From contig FSRD01000001.1 in assembly GCA_900129675.1 (NCBI GenBank), positions 1,601,501-1,665,500 of the forward strand: DNA of 64,000 bases, read 5' to 3'. The DNA comes from Bradyrhizobium erythrophlei. GTDB lineage: Bacteria > Pseudomonadota > Alphaproteobacteria > Rhizobiales > Xanthobacteraceae. Shown here piece by piece: positions 25,750-36,694 of this stretch (positions are counted from its first letter, which is position 1; each line of letters begins with the position of its first letter). The translations under genes were made by a program, and so were the position numbers. The notes under the pieces are model-generated. The model saw nothing but the letters and a program-made list of their open reading frames with translations. It was not told where the DNA came from and searched no databases.

Positions 25750-26898
25750 TCACGCAGCCGCAGCCGCCGTCACGACCTGCGCCAACAGCGCCTCGCGCTT
25801 CGACTGCGAACGGTAGCCCTTCATCGTCGCCGCAAAACGCTCGAGGATGCCGTCCTCGAAGGCGGTCACGATGGTGTCGTGGACGTAGCTCTTGCGGCAG
25901 ATCGCGGGCGTATTCGACAGCTCATCCGCTGCGGCGCGAACGGCGTCCAGCACCTGCTTCTTGCGGCCGCGGGCACTGGCCGCGGGCGAAATCCGCGACA
26001 GCGATTCCAGCACCACGGCGGACGCCATCAAAGTGCGGAAGTCCTTCAGCGAAATCTTGATGCCGGCGATCTCGCGCAGGAACCCGTTCACCGTCGTGGT
26101 GCTTACCGTGCGAACGGTCCCGGAATTATCGCGATACTGGAACATCCGCTTGCCCGGCACGCTGCGCAGGATGCCGATGGCGCGCACGAGCTTGGCCGCG
26201 TCGCATTCCTTGCGCACGGCCTTGCCGCCCTTGGCCTTGAAGGTCAGCACGAGGCTGTCGTCTTCCAGCGTGACGTTGGACTTCAAAAGCGTGGTGGCGC
26301 CGCGGGTGCCGTTGAGGCGGGCGTAGGATTCATTGCCCGGCCGGATCGCGGTGCGCGCGATCAGTTCGATCACGGCCGACAGCGCGAATTCACGGGTCGG
26401 CTGGTCGCCGGACAGATGCATCGAGACGTTACGGCGGATTTTCGGCAGCGCCGCGACCAGCTTGGCCAGGCGATGTGCCTTGCGGTGCTCGCGCACCTTT
26501 TCCCAATCGGCGTGATAGCGGTATTGCAGCCGGCCCGCGGCATCGAGGCCGACCGCCTGCAGATGCGAATTGGGATCCGGCGAATAGCGCACGTTCTTGT
26601 AGGCCGGCGGAACCGCCATCGAGTTCAGGCGGCGGATGGTGCCGACGTGACGGATCGGGGTGCCGTTGGCCCGAATGAATGAATAGCTCTTTCCGCGCTT
26701 GATGCGGCGGATGGTGAGTTCGTTCTGGTCACCGAGCGTGAGGCCGTGTTCACTGGCCAGCGCCTCGACCGACATCTTGGCGGCAATCTGGGACTTGGTT
26801 GCGGGGGCCTTGGGCAGTTGGCCAAGCGCGTCCGCCAGAGCCACGGCAGGATCGGCGGAAACGGGCCGAGTAGCCTCGAAATTCAGCTGATCCATCAT
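25750..26898 (-). CDS. DNA topoisomerase IB
   Basis: The protein is 382 aa from the first of two adjacent ATGs at 26898. It is a poxvirus-like bacterial type IB topoisomerase, which relaxes supercoils through a 3'-phosphotyrosine intermediate without ATP. Seen: the N-terminal DNA-binding region with RGKSYSFIRANG and VPPAYKNVRYSPDP, and the catalytic pieces TAIRPGNESYA (Arg), FKAKGGKAVRKE (Lys), SLKDFRTLMAS (Arg) and ICRKSYVHD (nucleophilic Tyr). It stands alone on the minus strand, convergent to the EVE gene. Confidence 0.95.
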   Translation of the reverse strand: MMDQLNFEATRPVSADPAVALADALGQLPKAPATKSQIAAKMSVEALASEHGLTLGDQNELTIRRIKRGKSYSFIRANGTPIRHVGTIRRLNSMAVPPAYKNVRYSPDPNSHLQAVGLDAAGRLQYRYHADWEKVREHRKAHRLAKLVAALPKIRRNVSMHLSGDQPTREFALSAVIELIARTAIRPGNESYARLNGTRGATTLLKSNVTLEDDSLVLTFKAKGGKAVRKECDAAKLVRAIGILRSVPGKRMFQYRDNSGTVRTVSTTTVNGFLREIAGIKISLKDFRTLMASAVVLESLSRISPAASARGRKKQVLDAVRAAADELSNTPAICRKSYVHDTIVTAFEDGILERFAATMKGYRSQSKREALLAQVVTAAAAA

Positions 26899-27272
26899 GC
26901 TCGTTGACGCCTTGCTCCGCCTGTTCGTCCGGTAATGCCTGTTGTTGTGGCTTGGTTCCGGAGGGCCGCCGGGCCCCGGGATCGCCATTTAGGGGGTAAC
27001 CGGCGTCATTGCGAGTCACGATTCGACCAGTAACGGTTATTAGGTACCGGTCATGAGAGCCATTCGCTCGATAACGTTGATTTTTGAGGTGGGTCAAAAC
27101 GCAATCGTGATTGCCGGGATCAGGTGAAACCGGGACTGGGAGGGTCGCCCGGACCAAGGTCGGAGACGTTTCCGCCTTGTCCGGGGATCGCCCGGCGACG
27201 CATAATCGTCGTAACGATCAAAACGGCTTGCGGCCGTCGCGTGTCAGGCGCCGCAACGAGTGGAGGGGACCG
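26899..27272. other. Intergenic stretch between topoisomerase IB and acs
   Basis: This 374-base divergent region holds no convincing gene. It has a partial family A end (GCGTCATTGCGAGTCACG near 27005) and must contain promoters for both flanking genes, but I see no box pair strong enough to name. Confidence 0.5.
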
Positions 27273-29225
<1,953 letters not shown>

Positions 29226-29592
29226 AGCCCGATCGGTCCCGATCGCATCAGAACCGAGCTTCCCGTTTTCTGTTGGACGCGCTTCCGGCCGCACGGCTTT
29301 TTGCCGGGGGAATTGATGTGGGCGCGTGCCGACCGTCTCGGCGCCGCGGCATTACCGTGCCGCGGCGTTCGCGCCCCTCGACGCGGCCTGCGGCGGGCCC
29401 GGACAAAATAAAATAACCTGCGGTCTGCGGCTCGGCTGCCGGCGACACCGGTTCCAGTCGCATTGATGATGCTCGCCCGCGCCGATTAGTTGCAGCGCCC
29501 GGCGAAGCACAACCCGCGCTGCCGATTGTTTCGCGCAATCTCGCGTTGTAATGTTTCGTCCTCTCCTGCCCCCAACCCAGAGGAGAATTATC
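29226..29592. other. Intergenic region with hairpins upstream of sedolisin gene
   Basis: No gene is seen in these 367 bases. After acs there is a decayed family D sequence (GATCGCATCAGAACCGAGC and TTTTCTGTTGGACGCG). At 29343-29366 a perfect 9-bp stem GCCGCGGCA/TGCCGCGGC encloses TTACCG, without a T tail. The last bases contain the AGGAGA ribosome binding site of the peptidase gene. Confidence 0.6.
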
Positions 29593-31278
29593 ATGGCCGA
29601 CAGCCGAAAAGTTTTTTCAGACAGCGTTACTCCGCTGCCAGCTGCAGAAGGCCCCACCCATCTTGGTCTCATGGTGGCCGCCGCGAAGCCCGAGAATAAA
29701 AAAGAGCAGATGAAGGTCGTTTTTTCGCTCGCGATCCCCGCCGATGCACAAGCCAGGCTGCAGCAGATGGTTGCGGAGGGGAAAGTGGCGTCGCCGCAAG
29801 ACATCGCCAGGAATTTCTCGGCCGACCCTGCCGACGCAAAGGCCCTTGCCTCCTGGTTGAAATCCGAGGGCTTCAAGGTCGACAAGATTTCCGCGGACCG
29901 AACCAGCCTTTATGCGCATGGCACGGTCGACCAGATCCAGAAGAGCCTCGACGTCAACATGGTGCGCGTCACCAAGGACGGCATCACCTACACGGCGGCG
30001 CAAAACGCCCCCAGCCTGCCGGCGGATGTCGGAAAGAACGTCAGCGCGATCGTCGGGCTGCAGCCGTTCCGGCGCGCGCACAAACAATTCCGCATCTGCA
30101 CCCCGCAAAGCGGCGTGACCACGCCGCTTCGCCACACCAGACCCGCCGCGGCCAAGACGACCGCCAAGACGACCGCCAAGAAGACCACCAAGACCGGCGG
30201 CAAAGCCAAGGCCGCGGCCCCCGCCGCAACCGCCTCCGTTCAGGACGGATATCTCGTGTCGGAAATACTGAAGGCCTATAACGCCGACGGGCTTTCGGTC
30301 ACCGGCAAGGGCCAGACCATCGCGATCCTGATCGATACGTTTCCGACGCCTGCGGACCTGAAGGCGTTCTGGAAGCTGAACGGACTGAAGACCACCATCA
30401 ACCAAATCGAGATGATCAACGTCAACGGCGCCAGTATGCCGCCGCAGGAAGGCGAGGAAACCCTCGATGCGCAGTGGACCTCGGGCATCGCGCCGGGGGC
30501 CAAGATCAAGATCTATGCCAGCGGCACGCTGTCATTCGCCGATCTCGACAGCGCGCTTGATCGCATCATCACCGACCTCGCCACCGAACCCGGGATGCGC
30601 CAGCTCTCGATCAGCCTGGGCTTGGGCGAAACATTCATGGCCCCCGACGAGATCAAGGCTCAATCGCAAAAATTCCTGCGATTGGCGGCGTCCGGGGTCA
30701 ATGTCTTCGTCGCCAGCGGCGATGCCGGTTCGAATCCCGACGTGACCGGGCACAGTTCGGGCGGGCCCACCCAGGTCGAATACGAAGCTTCCGATATCAA
30801 CGTGATTGCCGTCGGCGGCACCACCCTCAACCTTGCGCCCGACGGCAGCGTCGACAGCGAGACGGCCTGGGTCGGCAGCGGTGGCGGGCGCAGCGGTCTG
30901 TTCAACCGTCAGCCCTGGCAACAGGGCGCGGGCGTGCCGGCCGGCCACGAACGCCTGGTGCCGGACGTCAGCCTCGCCGCCGATCCGAATACCGGAGCCT
31001 GCGTGATCCTGCACGGCGTTCGACGGCAGATCGGCGGAACGAGCTGGAGTACGCCGGTGTGGGCCGGATTCTGCGCCTTGATCAACGAAGCGCGGACCAG
31101 CGCCGGCAAGCCGGCGCTCACCTTCCTGCCTCCGCAGATCTACAAATTATCGGGCAGCGCCAATTTCCGCGATGTCACCGATGGCAGCAACGGCGCGTTC
31201 AATGCCGGCCGCGGATACGACATGGTGACCGGCCTCGGCGTGCCCAATGTAAAACAGCTGGTGGCGACGCTGGGATAG
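29593..31278 (+). CDS. Sedolisin-type serine-carboxyl peptidase (S53 family)
   Basis: This 561-aa acid-active endopeptidase of the kumamolisin group starts with ATG eight bases after AGGAGA. Residues ~15-165 form a pro-kumamolisin activation domain. A Lys/Thr/Ala-rich linker (~180-216) follows, then the catalytic domain. The Glu/Asp pair of the S53 triad is E288 and D292 in GEETLDAQW, the oxyanion aspartate is D377 in ASGDAGS, and the nucleophile is S484 in GGTSWSTP. The calcium loop is near the C-terminus (DVTDGSNGAFN). No signal peptide is visible, which is unusual for a protease thought to work at low pH outside the cell. Confidence 0.93.
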   Translation: MADSRKVFSDSVTPLPAAEGPTHLGLMVAAAKPENKKEQMKVVFSLAIPADAQARLQQMVAEGKVASPQDIARNFSADPADAKALASWLKSEGFKVDKISADRTSLYAHGTVDQIQKSLDVNMVRVTKDGITYTAAQNAPSLPADVGKNVSAIVGLQPFRRAHKQFRICTPQSGVTTPLRHTRPAAAKTTAKTTAKKTTKTGGKAKAAAPAATASVQDGYLVSEILKAYNADGLSVTGKGQTIAILIDTFPTPADLKAFWKLNGLKTTINQIEMINVNGASMPPQEGEETLDAQWTSGIAPGAKIKIYASGTLSFADLDSALDRIITDLATEPGMRQLSISLGLGETFMAPDEIKAQSQKFLRLAASGVNVFVASGDAGSNPDVTGHSSGGPTQVEYEASDINVIAVGGTTLNLAPDGSVDSETAWVGSGGGRSGLFNRQPWQQGAGVPAGHERLVPDVSLAADPNTGACVILHGVRRQIGGTSWSTPVWAGFCALINEARTSAGKPALTFLPPQIYKLSGSANFRDVTDGSNGAFNAGRGYDMVTGLGVPNVKQLVATLG

Positions 31279-31609
31279 GACAGCGCCCGTCCAGGTTGAA
31301 TCGATCGCCGTGCGGCGGGAGCCTTGCTCCTGCCGCCGACCTCTTCCAGCTTAGAGAACTCACGCAATCGTCAGGACATCGGGCATCGGCATGCACGTTT
31401 ACCGACGAGTGTTGTTTTCAAGTCATTTACTTTGATTCGAACATTTCCTTTCCTGCTCCCATCGAAACGAGTCTCGGACCGGTGTGGAAACAACCCGGTT
31501 AATACACGCGGTTAATATTGCGCGGGTGAGACGGCAAACCGGCATTTCCTTAGGGTTTGCGTGAAATTTGAAGGCCCCGAGAGGGGCGGTTGGGAAATTG
31601 GAGAGACTG
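31279..31609. other. Intergenic region with terminator-like hairpin after the peptidase
   Basis: At 31312-31336 an 11-bp stem (one G-T pair) GCGGCGGGAGC / GCTCCTGCCGC with a 3-base loop lies 34 bases after the peptidase stop; the T run after it is weak. The remaining ~270 bases, up to the L,D-transpeptidase start, show nothing I can name. Confidence 0.5.
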
Positions 31610-32122
31610 ATGTCGATGAGGATTGCGGTGGCGCTGATGGCCACCATCGGGGCTGCCGTGTTGATGTCGCAGGCGGCCGAAGCGCGGCCGGAAATGGTCG
31701 GCGTGCACGGCGATTACACACCAGGCACGATCGTGGTGAAGACCAATGAGCGCAGGCTTTATCTCATTCTCGATTCAGGCCACGCGATGCGGTACCCGGT
31801 CGGCGTCGGCAAGTCCGGCAAGCAGTGGGCCGGCACCACCCAGATCGACGGCAAATACCGCAACCCGGCCTGGTCGCCGCCGCGGGAAGTCAAGCACGAC
31901 AAGCCCAACATGCCGGACGTGATCCCTGGCGGATCGCCGCGCAACCCGATGGGCGTCGCCGCCATGACGCTCGCCGGTGGCGAATACGCCATCCACGGCA
32001 CCAACATGCCGGGCTCGGTCGGCGGCTTCGTGTCGTACGGCTGCATCCGCATGCTGAACGACGACATCACCGACCTCTATCAGCGCGTCTCGGTCGGCAC
32101 GACCGTGACGGTCACGCGCTGA
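31610..32122 (+). CDS. L,D-transpeptidase (YkuD domain), exported
   Basis: The protein is 170 aa from the ATG at 31610. It has a signal peptide (IAVALMATIGAAVLMSQAAEA) and a YkuD domain with the conserved HGTN (His129) and SYGCIRM (catalytic Cys145) motifs. Periplasmic L,D-transpeptidases make 3-3 crosslinks in peptidoglycan or attach proteins to it; many Bradyrhizobium genomes carry numerous paralogues, so the specific role is open. GGAGAGA lies just ahead of the start, and a strong terminator follows the stop. Confidence 0.94.
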   Translation: MSMRIAVALMATIGAAVLMSQAAEARPEMVGVHGDYTPGTIVVKTNERRLYLILDSGHAMRYPVGVGKSGKQWAGTTQIDGKYRNPAWSPPREVKHDKPNMPDVIPGGSPRNPMGVAAMTLAGGEYAIHGTNMPGSVGGFVSYGCIRMLNDDITDLYQRVSVGTTVTVTR

Positions 32123-32147
32123 TCTGACGAATAAGGATTAGAATGCA

Positions 32148-32178
32148 AAAGCCGCGCAACAGCGCGGCTTTTTCTTTT
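32148..32178 (+). terminator. Rho-independent terminator after L,D-transpeptidase
   Basis: The 10-bp stem AAAGCCGCGC / GCGCGGCTTT with loop AACA is followed by TTTCTTTT. It lies between the L,D-transpeptidase and the convergent thermonuclease gene. Confidence 0.88.
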
Positions 32179-32182
32179 AGCG

Positions 32183-32686
32183 CTACCGGCCAGCGTTCGC
32201 GCACCAGCCGCTGCGGCGGCCGCCGGTGTAGCTGCGGGCATGACCGGCAGCCAGCAGCGCGGCTGAAACATTCCCGGTCCTTCTGGTGGCTACATCGGCA
32301 ACGACGCGGCCCTGATATTTGTCCGGGCCGATATTGAAAATCGTGACCTCGCCCTCGCCGAGCAGGCCGCGCAGGGCATCGCTCGCGGCCTCGGCCATTT
32401 GCAATTCCTGTGGACAGGCCGCCTTCAGCTCCGGCGCATCGATGCCGCGCAAGCGGACCCGCGTCGTCAGGTCGAGGCCGGGCCCCACATTCACCCGCGC
32501 CTCGAACGTATCGCCATCGATGGTCCTGATCACATCGACGGGGTGGCGGACATCCGGATTGCCGGCGCGCCGCCAGATTATTTCGGGATCCTGCCCGGGT
32601 AGGCCATTGGCCGAATGCGGGACCGGCAAATGGACCCAGCGCCGCACCGGCAGCATGGTCCCCGCCGCGACGCCGAGCACGAACAC
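32183..32686 (-). CDS. Thermonuclease (SNase) family protein
   Basis: This 167-aa protein has an OB-fold nuclease domain of the staphylococcal type: VIRTIDGDTFEARV contains the calcium aspartate region, RLRGIDAPEL the catalytic Arg and metal Asp, and YQGRVVADV the second Arg. A hydrophobic N-terminus (FVLGVAAGTMLPV) looks like a membrane anchor or signal. The start is uncertain: GTG at 32686 is used, and no ATG occurs upstream before sequence resembling a transmembrane/basic N-terminus fades. It may act on nucleic acids outside the cytoplasm. Confidence 0.85.
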   Translation of the reverse strand: MFVLGVAAGTMLPVRRWVHLPVPHSANGLPGQDPEIIWRRAGNPDVRHPVDVIRTIDGDTFEARVNVGPGLDLTTRVRLRGIDAPELKAACPQELQMAEAASDALRGLLGEGEVTIFNIGPDKYQGRVVADVATRRTGNVSAALLAAGHARSYTGGRRSGWCANAGR

Positions 32687-32822
32687 CCAGGGCAGGGCTG
32701 CCGAAAACCGGCGCCGCCAGGGCCCCCGGGTCAGGAGCGGCCGATGAGTATTTATTCTCTCGTATGGGGATATATTCCCAGACTAGAACTGAGTCGCGCC
32801 GGCGGCAAGGACCAATTCGCAT

Positions 32823-33029
32823 TCAAAAATCAGAGGCGATGCCTTTTCGCTCCCAATCGCCATAGCGGGTCGGTTCCGGGCCGCTTGGACCCTGAAACTC
32901 TTGCTGCGCCGGTTTTGCATTTGCCTCGGCGGCCTTGCGCCGCGCCTCGGCTTCGGCGAGCGCACGCTGTGCGGCCGGCGTCAGCGGCTTGCGTTCCGCA
33001 GTGGAAGACGAAGAGAGATCGTCGGTCAT
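32823..33029 (-). CDS. DUF1674 (SDHAF4-like) protein
   Basis: The protein is 68 aa from the ATG at 33029. The C-terminal half carries the diagnostic GPEPTRYGDWERKGIASDF motif of the DUF1674/SDHAF4 family. The mitochondrial homologue SDHAF4 binds the flavinylated SdhA subunit and helps assemble succinate dehydrogenase; a similar role in this cell is inferred. The N-terminal half is Ala/Glu-rich and probably helical. It is divergent from rsmB, a frequent alphaproteobacterial neighbour. Confidence 0.9.
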   Translation of the reverse strand: MTDDLSSSSTAERKPLTPAAQRALAEAEARRKAAEANAKPAQQEFQGPSGPEPTRYGDWERKGIASDF

Positions 33030-33213
33030 GGCAAAATTTTCCGGCAGCATGCAGCACAATGTGTATCTGAGGTAGGAGCGCAGAGATCACATCACAATCG
33101 TGAAATAGACGGGGTGATTCTTACATTTGGCATATTCGCATGCCAAAGCTGGTTTTCATTTCAATGGCATGCGCCGAAACCCTGCTCAGCACCTTACGAG
33201 ATATTCCCGCGCC

Positions 33214-34557
33214 ATGCCTCCTTCAAGATTTGCAGTTCCTGCCGAAGTGCCCGGCCTCGCGGCGCGTCGGATCGCCGCCGACATTCTCGATGGCGTGCTG
33301 CACAAACACCGTACCCTCGACGATCAGCTCGATGGCACCGGCGCCCATCCCGGCCTGAAGTCGCTGGCCGATCGCGACCGCGCGCTGATGCGGCGTCTGG
33401 TGGCGACAATCCTGCGGCGACTCGGCACGCTGGGGCACGTGCTGTCACGGCTGCTCGACCGCGGCATCCCGACCGACGCGCCGCGCGCGCAGAGCGCGCT
33501 TCTGATCGGCGCTGCGCAGATTCTCTGGATGGATGTGCCCGATCATGCCGCCGTCGATCTCTCGGTGCGGCTGGTGCAATCGGACCGCAGGGCCGCCAAA
33601 TATGCCGGTCTCGTCAACGCAGTGCTGCGCCGTTGCGCGCGCGAGGGGCAACCGCTGATCGACGAGGTCAAGGCGCAGACGCTGGATATTCCGCCCTGGC
33701 TGTTGGCGCGCTGGATCGCGCATTATGGCGAGGCCACCGCGCGCGAGATGGCGCTCGCGATCGGCCATGAGCCGTCGCTCGACATCACCGTGAAATCCGA
33801 CCCGTCGCAATGGGCAACCCGCCTGCACGGCGAAACGCTGTCGACAGGAACCGTGCGCACCCTGCTGCAGGGATCGGTGACGATGCTGCCGGGCTTCACC
33901 GAGGGGCACTGGTGGGTGCAGGACGCTGCCGCCGCGTTGCCGGCGCGGTTGTTCGGCGACGTCAGCGGCAGGACCATCGTCGACCTCTGCGCCGCGCCCG
34001 GCGGCAAAACCGCGCAGCTGGCGCTCGGCGGCGCCCGCGTCGTTGCGGTCGACCGCTCGCCGGCGCGGATGGCGCGGCTGCGCGACAATTTTACGCGGCT
34101 TTCGCTGCAGGCCGAGACGGTCGTGACCGATGCGGCCGAGTGGCCGAGCCAGGGCGGTTTCGACGGCATCCTGATCGACGCGCCCTGCACCTCGACCGGC
34201 ACCATCCGCCGCCATCCCGACGTGGCCTGGCTGCGGCAGGAGACCGACATCGCGGCGCTGACGGCCTTGCAAAAACGACTGCTGCAGAAGGCCGTGACGC
34301 TGCTCAAGCCGGGCGGAACGCTGGTCTATTGCACCTGTTCGCTGGAGCCGGAAGAAGGCGAGCAGGCGGTAGCGGCGCTGCTGGCCACCGAGCCTTCGGT
34401 GCGCCGCGCGCCGATCGAGGCGGGCGAGGTCGCGGGCCTGACCGACATCATCACGCCGGACGGCGACCTGCGCACCCTGCCCTGCCATTTGCCCCACGCC
34501 GACCCACGGCTCGGCGGGCTGGATGGATTTTACGCCGCGCGGCTGGTTAAATCCTGA
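33214..34557 (+). CDS. rsmB: 16S rRNA m5C methyltransferase RsmB/NOP family
   Basis: The protein is 447 aa from the ATG at 33214. The N-terminal NusB-like domain (residues ~5-140) is followed by an RsmB-type methyltransferase domain: DLCAAPGGKTAQLA (SAM site), VDRSPARMARL, DAPCTSTGTIRRHPDV with the release cysteine, and YCTCSLEPEEGEQ with the nucleophile cysteine. The enzyme methylates a cytosine of 16S rRNA (C967 in E. coli). It is the first gene of the rsmB - heparinase-like - purH row. Confidence 0.94.
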   Translation: MPPSRFAVPAEVPGLAARRIAADILDGVLHKHRTLDDQLDGTGAHPGLKSLADRDRALMRRLVATILRRLGTLGHVLSRLLDRGIPTDAPRAQSALLIGAAQILWMDVPDHAAVDLSVRLVQSDRRAAKYAGLVNAVLRRCAREGQPLIDEVKAQTLDIPPWLLARWIAHYGEATAREMALAIGHEPSLDITVKSDPSQWATRLHGETLSTGTVRTLLQGSVTMLPGFTEGHWWVQDAAAALPARLFGDVSGRTIVDLCAAPGGKTAQLALGGARVVAVDRSPARMARLRDNFTRLSLQAETVVTDAAEWPSQGGFDGILIDAPCTSTGTIRRHPDVAWLRQETDIAALTALQKRLLQKAVTLLKPGGTLVYCTCSLEPEEGEQAVAALLATEPSVRRAPIEAGEVAGLTDIITPDGDLRTLPCHLPHADPRLGGLDGFYAARLVKS

Positions 34558-34673
34558 TTTTGCACCGGAATTTTGCGACACCCAGGTGATTCGCGGGGGT
34601 TCAAGGTGGTGTCTTGTCGGCGTTTCCGGATTAAAAGGATTCGCCACAAGATCCTCCTCCCCCAAGGTAAGGC

Positions 34674-36428
34674 GTGTCGGTCGCTCAACGCAGACGCATC
34701 TCGACGCTGATCGCAGGCCGCTTTGCGCGGAGCGTACTCGCGCGCGCAAGCGGCAGCACCGTGGCGCTGTCGCGGCTGTGGCCGGGCCGTACCGATCGGC
34801 TGATCATCGCGCCGCACGATCTGCGGACCGCGGACGCCACCCGCGCGGCCGAAATCTATGCCGGCCGCTTCGTGTTCGCCGGCAAGATCGTGACCTGCCA
34901 TGGACGCTCGATCTTCGATCTCGAGCCGCCCTCCGAAGATTGGGAAGTGGCGCTGCTCGGCTTCGGCTGGCTGCGGCATCTGCGCGCCGCCGACACCGCG
35001 CTGACCCGCGCCAACGCGCGCTCGCTGGTCGACGACTGGCTTTCGAATCCGGCACGCAGCCGGCCGCTCGAACGCCGCGCCGACGTGCTGGCGCGGCGCG
35101 TGATCTCACTGTTGTCGCAGGCCCCATTGGTGCTCGGCGATACCGACGGCAAATTCTACCGGAAATATCTGCGCGGGCTGGCGCGCGAAATCCGCTATCT
35201 GCGCTTTGCGATGTTCGATATCGCCGACGGCGTGCCGCGGCTGCAGGTCCTGATTGCGCTGTGCTACGCCTCGCTGTGCCTCGCCAACCAGGCGGGGCAT
35301 ATCCGCACCGCGACACGGAAACTTTCCGACGAGCTGCAGCGGCAGATCCTTCCCGATGGCGGGCACATCTCGCGCAATCCCGGCGCGCTGGTCGAGCTGC
35401 TCAGCGACCTGCTGCCGCTGCGTCAGACCTTTGCCGCGCGCAATATCGCGCCGCCGCCGGCGCTCCTCAACGCGATCGACCGCATGATGCCGATGCTGCG
35501 CTTCTTCCGTCACGGCGACGGCAGCTTTGCGCTGTTCAACGGCATGAGCAGCGCGCCGTCCGACCTGGTGGCGACCCTGCTCGCCTATGACGACACCCAT
35601 GGCGTGCCGATGGCGCACATGCCGCATACCGGCTTTCAGCGCCTCGATGCCGGCGCGATGACGGTGATCATGGACACCGGCCCGCCGCCGCCGCCGAATG
35701 TCAGCCAGGACGCCCATGCCGGCACACTGTCGTTCGAACTATCCTCCGGAACGAGCCGGATCGTCATCAATTGCGGGATGCCGTCGACCGGCCGCGACAA
35801 TTGGCGCACGTTTGCGCGCAGCACGGCGGCGCATTCGACCCTGACCTATCACGAGACGTCGTCCTGCCGGTTCGTCGAACAGTCGGCGATGAAGCGGCTG
35901 CTGCAGGGCTCGCCGATCGTCAGCGGTCCCGCCACCGTGGAAAGCTATCGCGAGGTGGTGGCGAACGGTGATCTCCTGACCACGTCGCACGACGGCTACC
36001 TGCCGCGATTCGGCGTCGTGCATCGCCGGGTGCTGATGGCCGCCCATGACGGCACGCGGCTCGACGGCGAGGACACCCTGTCGCCGGCGCCGGGCGGGCG
36101 AATCAAGGGCAACGAGACCGACTTCGCGGTGCGGTTTCACCTGCATCCGTCGGTGAAGGCGAGCCGGCTCAGCGACGCGCGCGGCGTGATGCTGGTGCTG
36201 CCCAACCGCGACGTCTGGACCTTCGAGGCGCTCGAGGACAAGGTCGATCTGGAAGACAGCGTATTCCTGGCCGGCAATGACGGCCCCCGCCGCACCGCCC
36301 AGATCGTGATCCGGCAGGATTCGCGTTCTGCCTCCTCGGTCCGCTGGAGCTTTGTGCGCTCGAGCACATCGGCGGCCGCCACGACAGCAAAGCGCAACGC
36401 AAGGCGGGAGCCGGAACTGCCGTTGTAA
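34674..36428 (+). CDS. Heparinase II/III family protein
   Basis: This 584-aa protein starts with GTG. It has an N-terminal alpha/alpha-toroid-like region (to ~residue 310) and a C-terminal beta-sandwich of the heparinase II/III family, with the conserved SQDAHAGTLSFELSSG and TAAHSTLTYHETSS segments. Such proteins are often polysaccharide lyases for uronic-acid-containing polymers, but this one carries no clear signal peptide, and the substrate is unknown. The position between rsmB and purH is a recurring alphaproteobacterial arrangement of unexplained meaning. Confidence 0.88.
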   Translation: MSVAQRRRISTLIAGRFARSVLARASGSTVALSRLWPGRTDRLIIAPHDLRTADATRAAEIYAGRFVFAGKIVTCHGRSIFDLEPPSEDWEVALLGFGWLRHLRAADTALTRANARSLVDDWLSNPARSRPLERRADVLARRVISLLSQAPLVLGDTDGKFYRKYLRGLAREIRYLRFAMFDIADGVPRLQVLIALCYASLCLANQAGHIRTATRKLSDELQRQILPDGGHISRNPGALVELLSDLLPLRQTFAARNIAPPPALLNAIDRMMPMLRFFRHGDGSFALFNGMSSAPSDLVATLLAYDDTHGVPMAHMPHTGFQRLDAGAMTVIMDTGPPPPPNVSQDAHAGTLSFELSSGTSRIVINCGMPSTGRDNWRTFARSTAAHSTLTYHETSSCRFVEQSAMKRLLQGSPIVSGPATVESYREVVANGDLLTTSHDGYLPRFGVVHRRVLMAAHDGTRLDGEDTLSPAPGGRIKGNETDFAVRFHLHPSVKASRLSDARGVMLVLPNRDVWTFEALEDKVDLEDSVFLAGNDGPRRTAQIVIRQDSRSASSVRWSFVRSSTSAAATTAKRNARREPELPL

Positions 36429-36518
36429 GGACAATCGAAGATGGCGCAACGTGTCGCGTCGATCTCGAGCAATATCAGCAAGGCGGTATCGCTTTGCGTT
36501 GAACGCTCATCTCAGAAC

Positions 36519-36562
36519 CGTCATCCTGAGGTGCGAGCGCCGCGAGGCTCGAAGGATGAGCG
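36519..36562. repeat. Short repeat with inverted arms (GTCATCCTGAGG type)
   Basis: CGTCATCCTGAGGTGCGAGC is followed by GCTCGAAGGATGAGC, the inverted arm of the same element. This type is widespread in rhizobial genomes and is placed here in the gap before purH. Confidence 0.6.
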
Positions 36563-36592
36563 CCCAGGGGGGCAGGAAGATTTCCACACATT

Positions 36593-36654
36593 GCCTTTTC
36601 CTGGCCTTTTCCTGGCCTTTTCCGGTTTCTTGCCGGTTTCTTGGCCGCCAAAAC
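36593..36654. repeat. Tandem 11-bp repeats upstream of purH
   Basis: GCCTTTTCCTG occurs twice and GCCTTTTCCGG once in direct succession, followed by two copies of a TTTCTTG-containing unit. A 6-bp hairpin GGCTGG/CCAGCC (36665-36680) follows, 14 bases before the purH ATG. Confidence 0.75.
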
Positions 36655-36694
36655 CATGCTACCCGGCTGGCTTACCAGCCAGGAACATCCTTTC

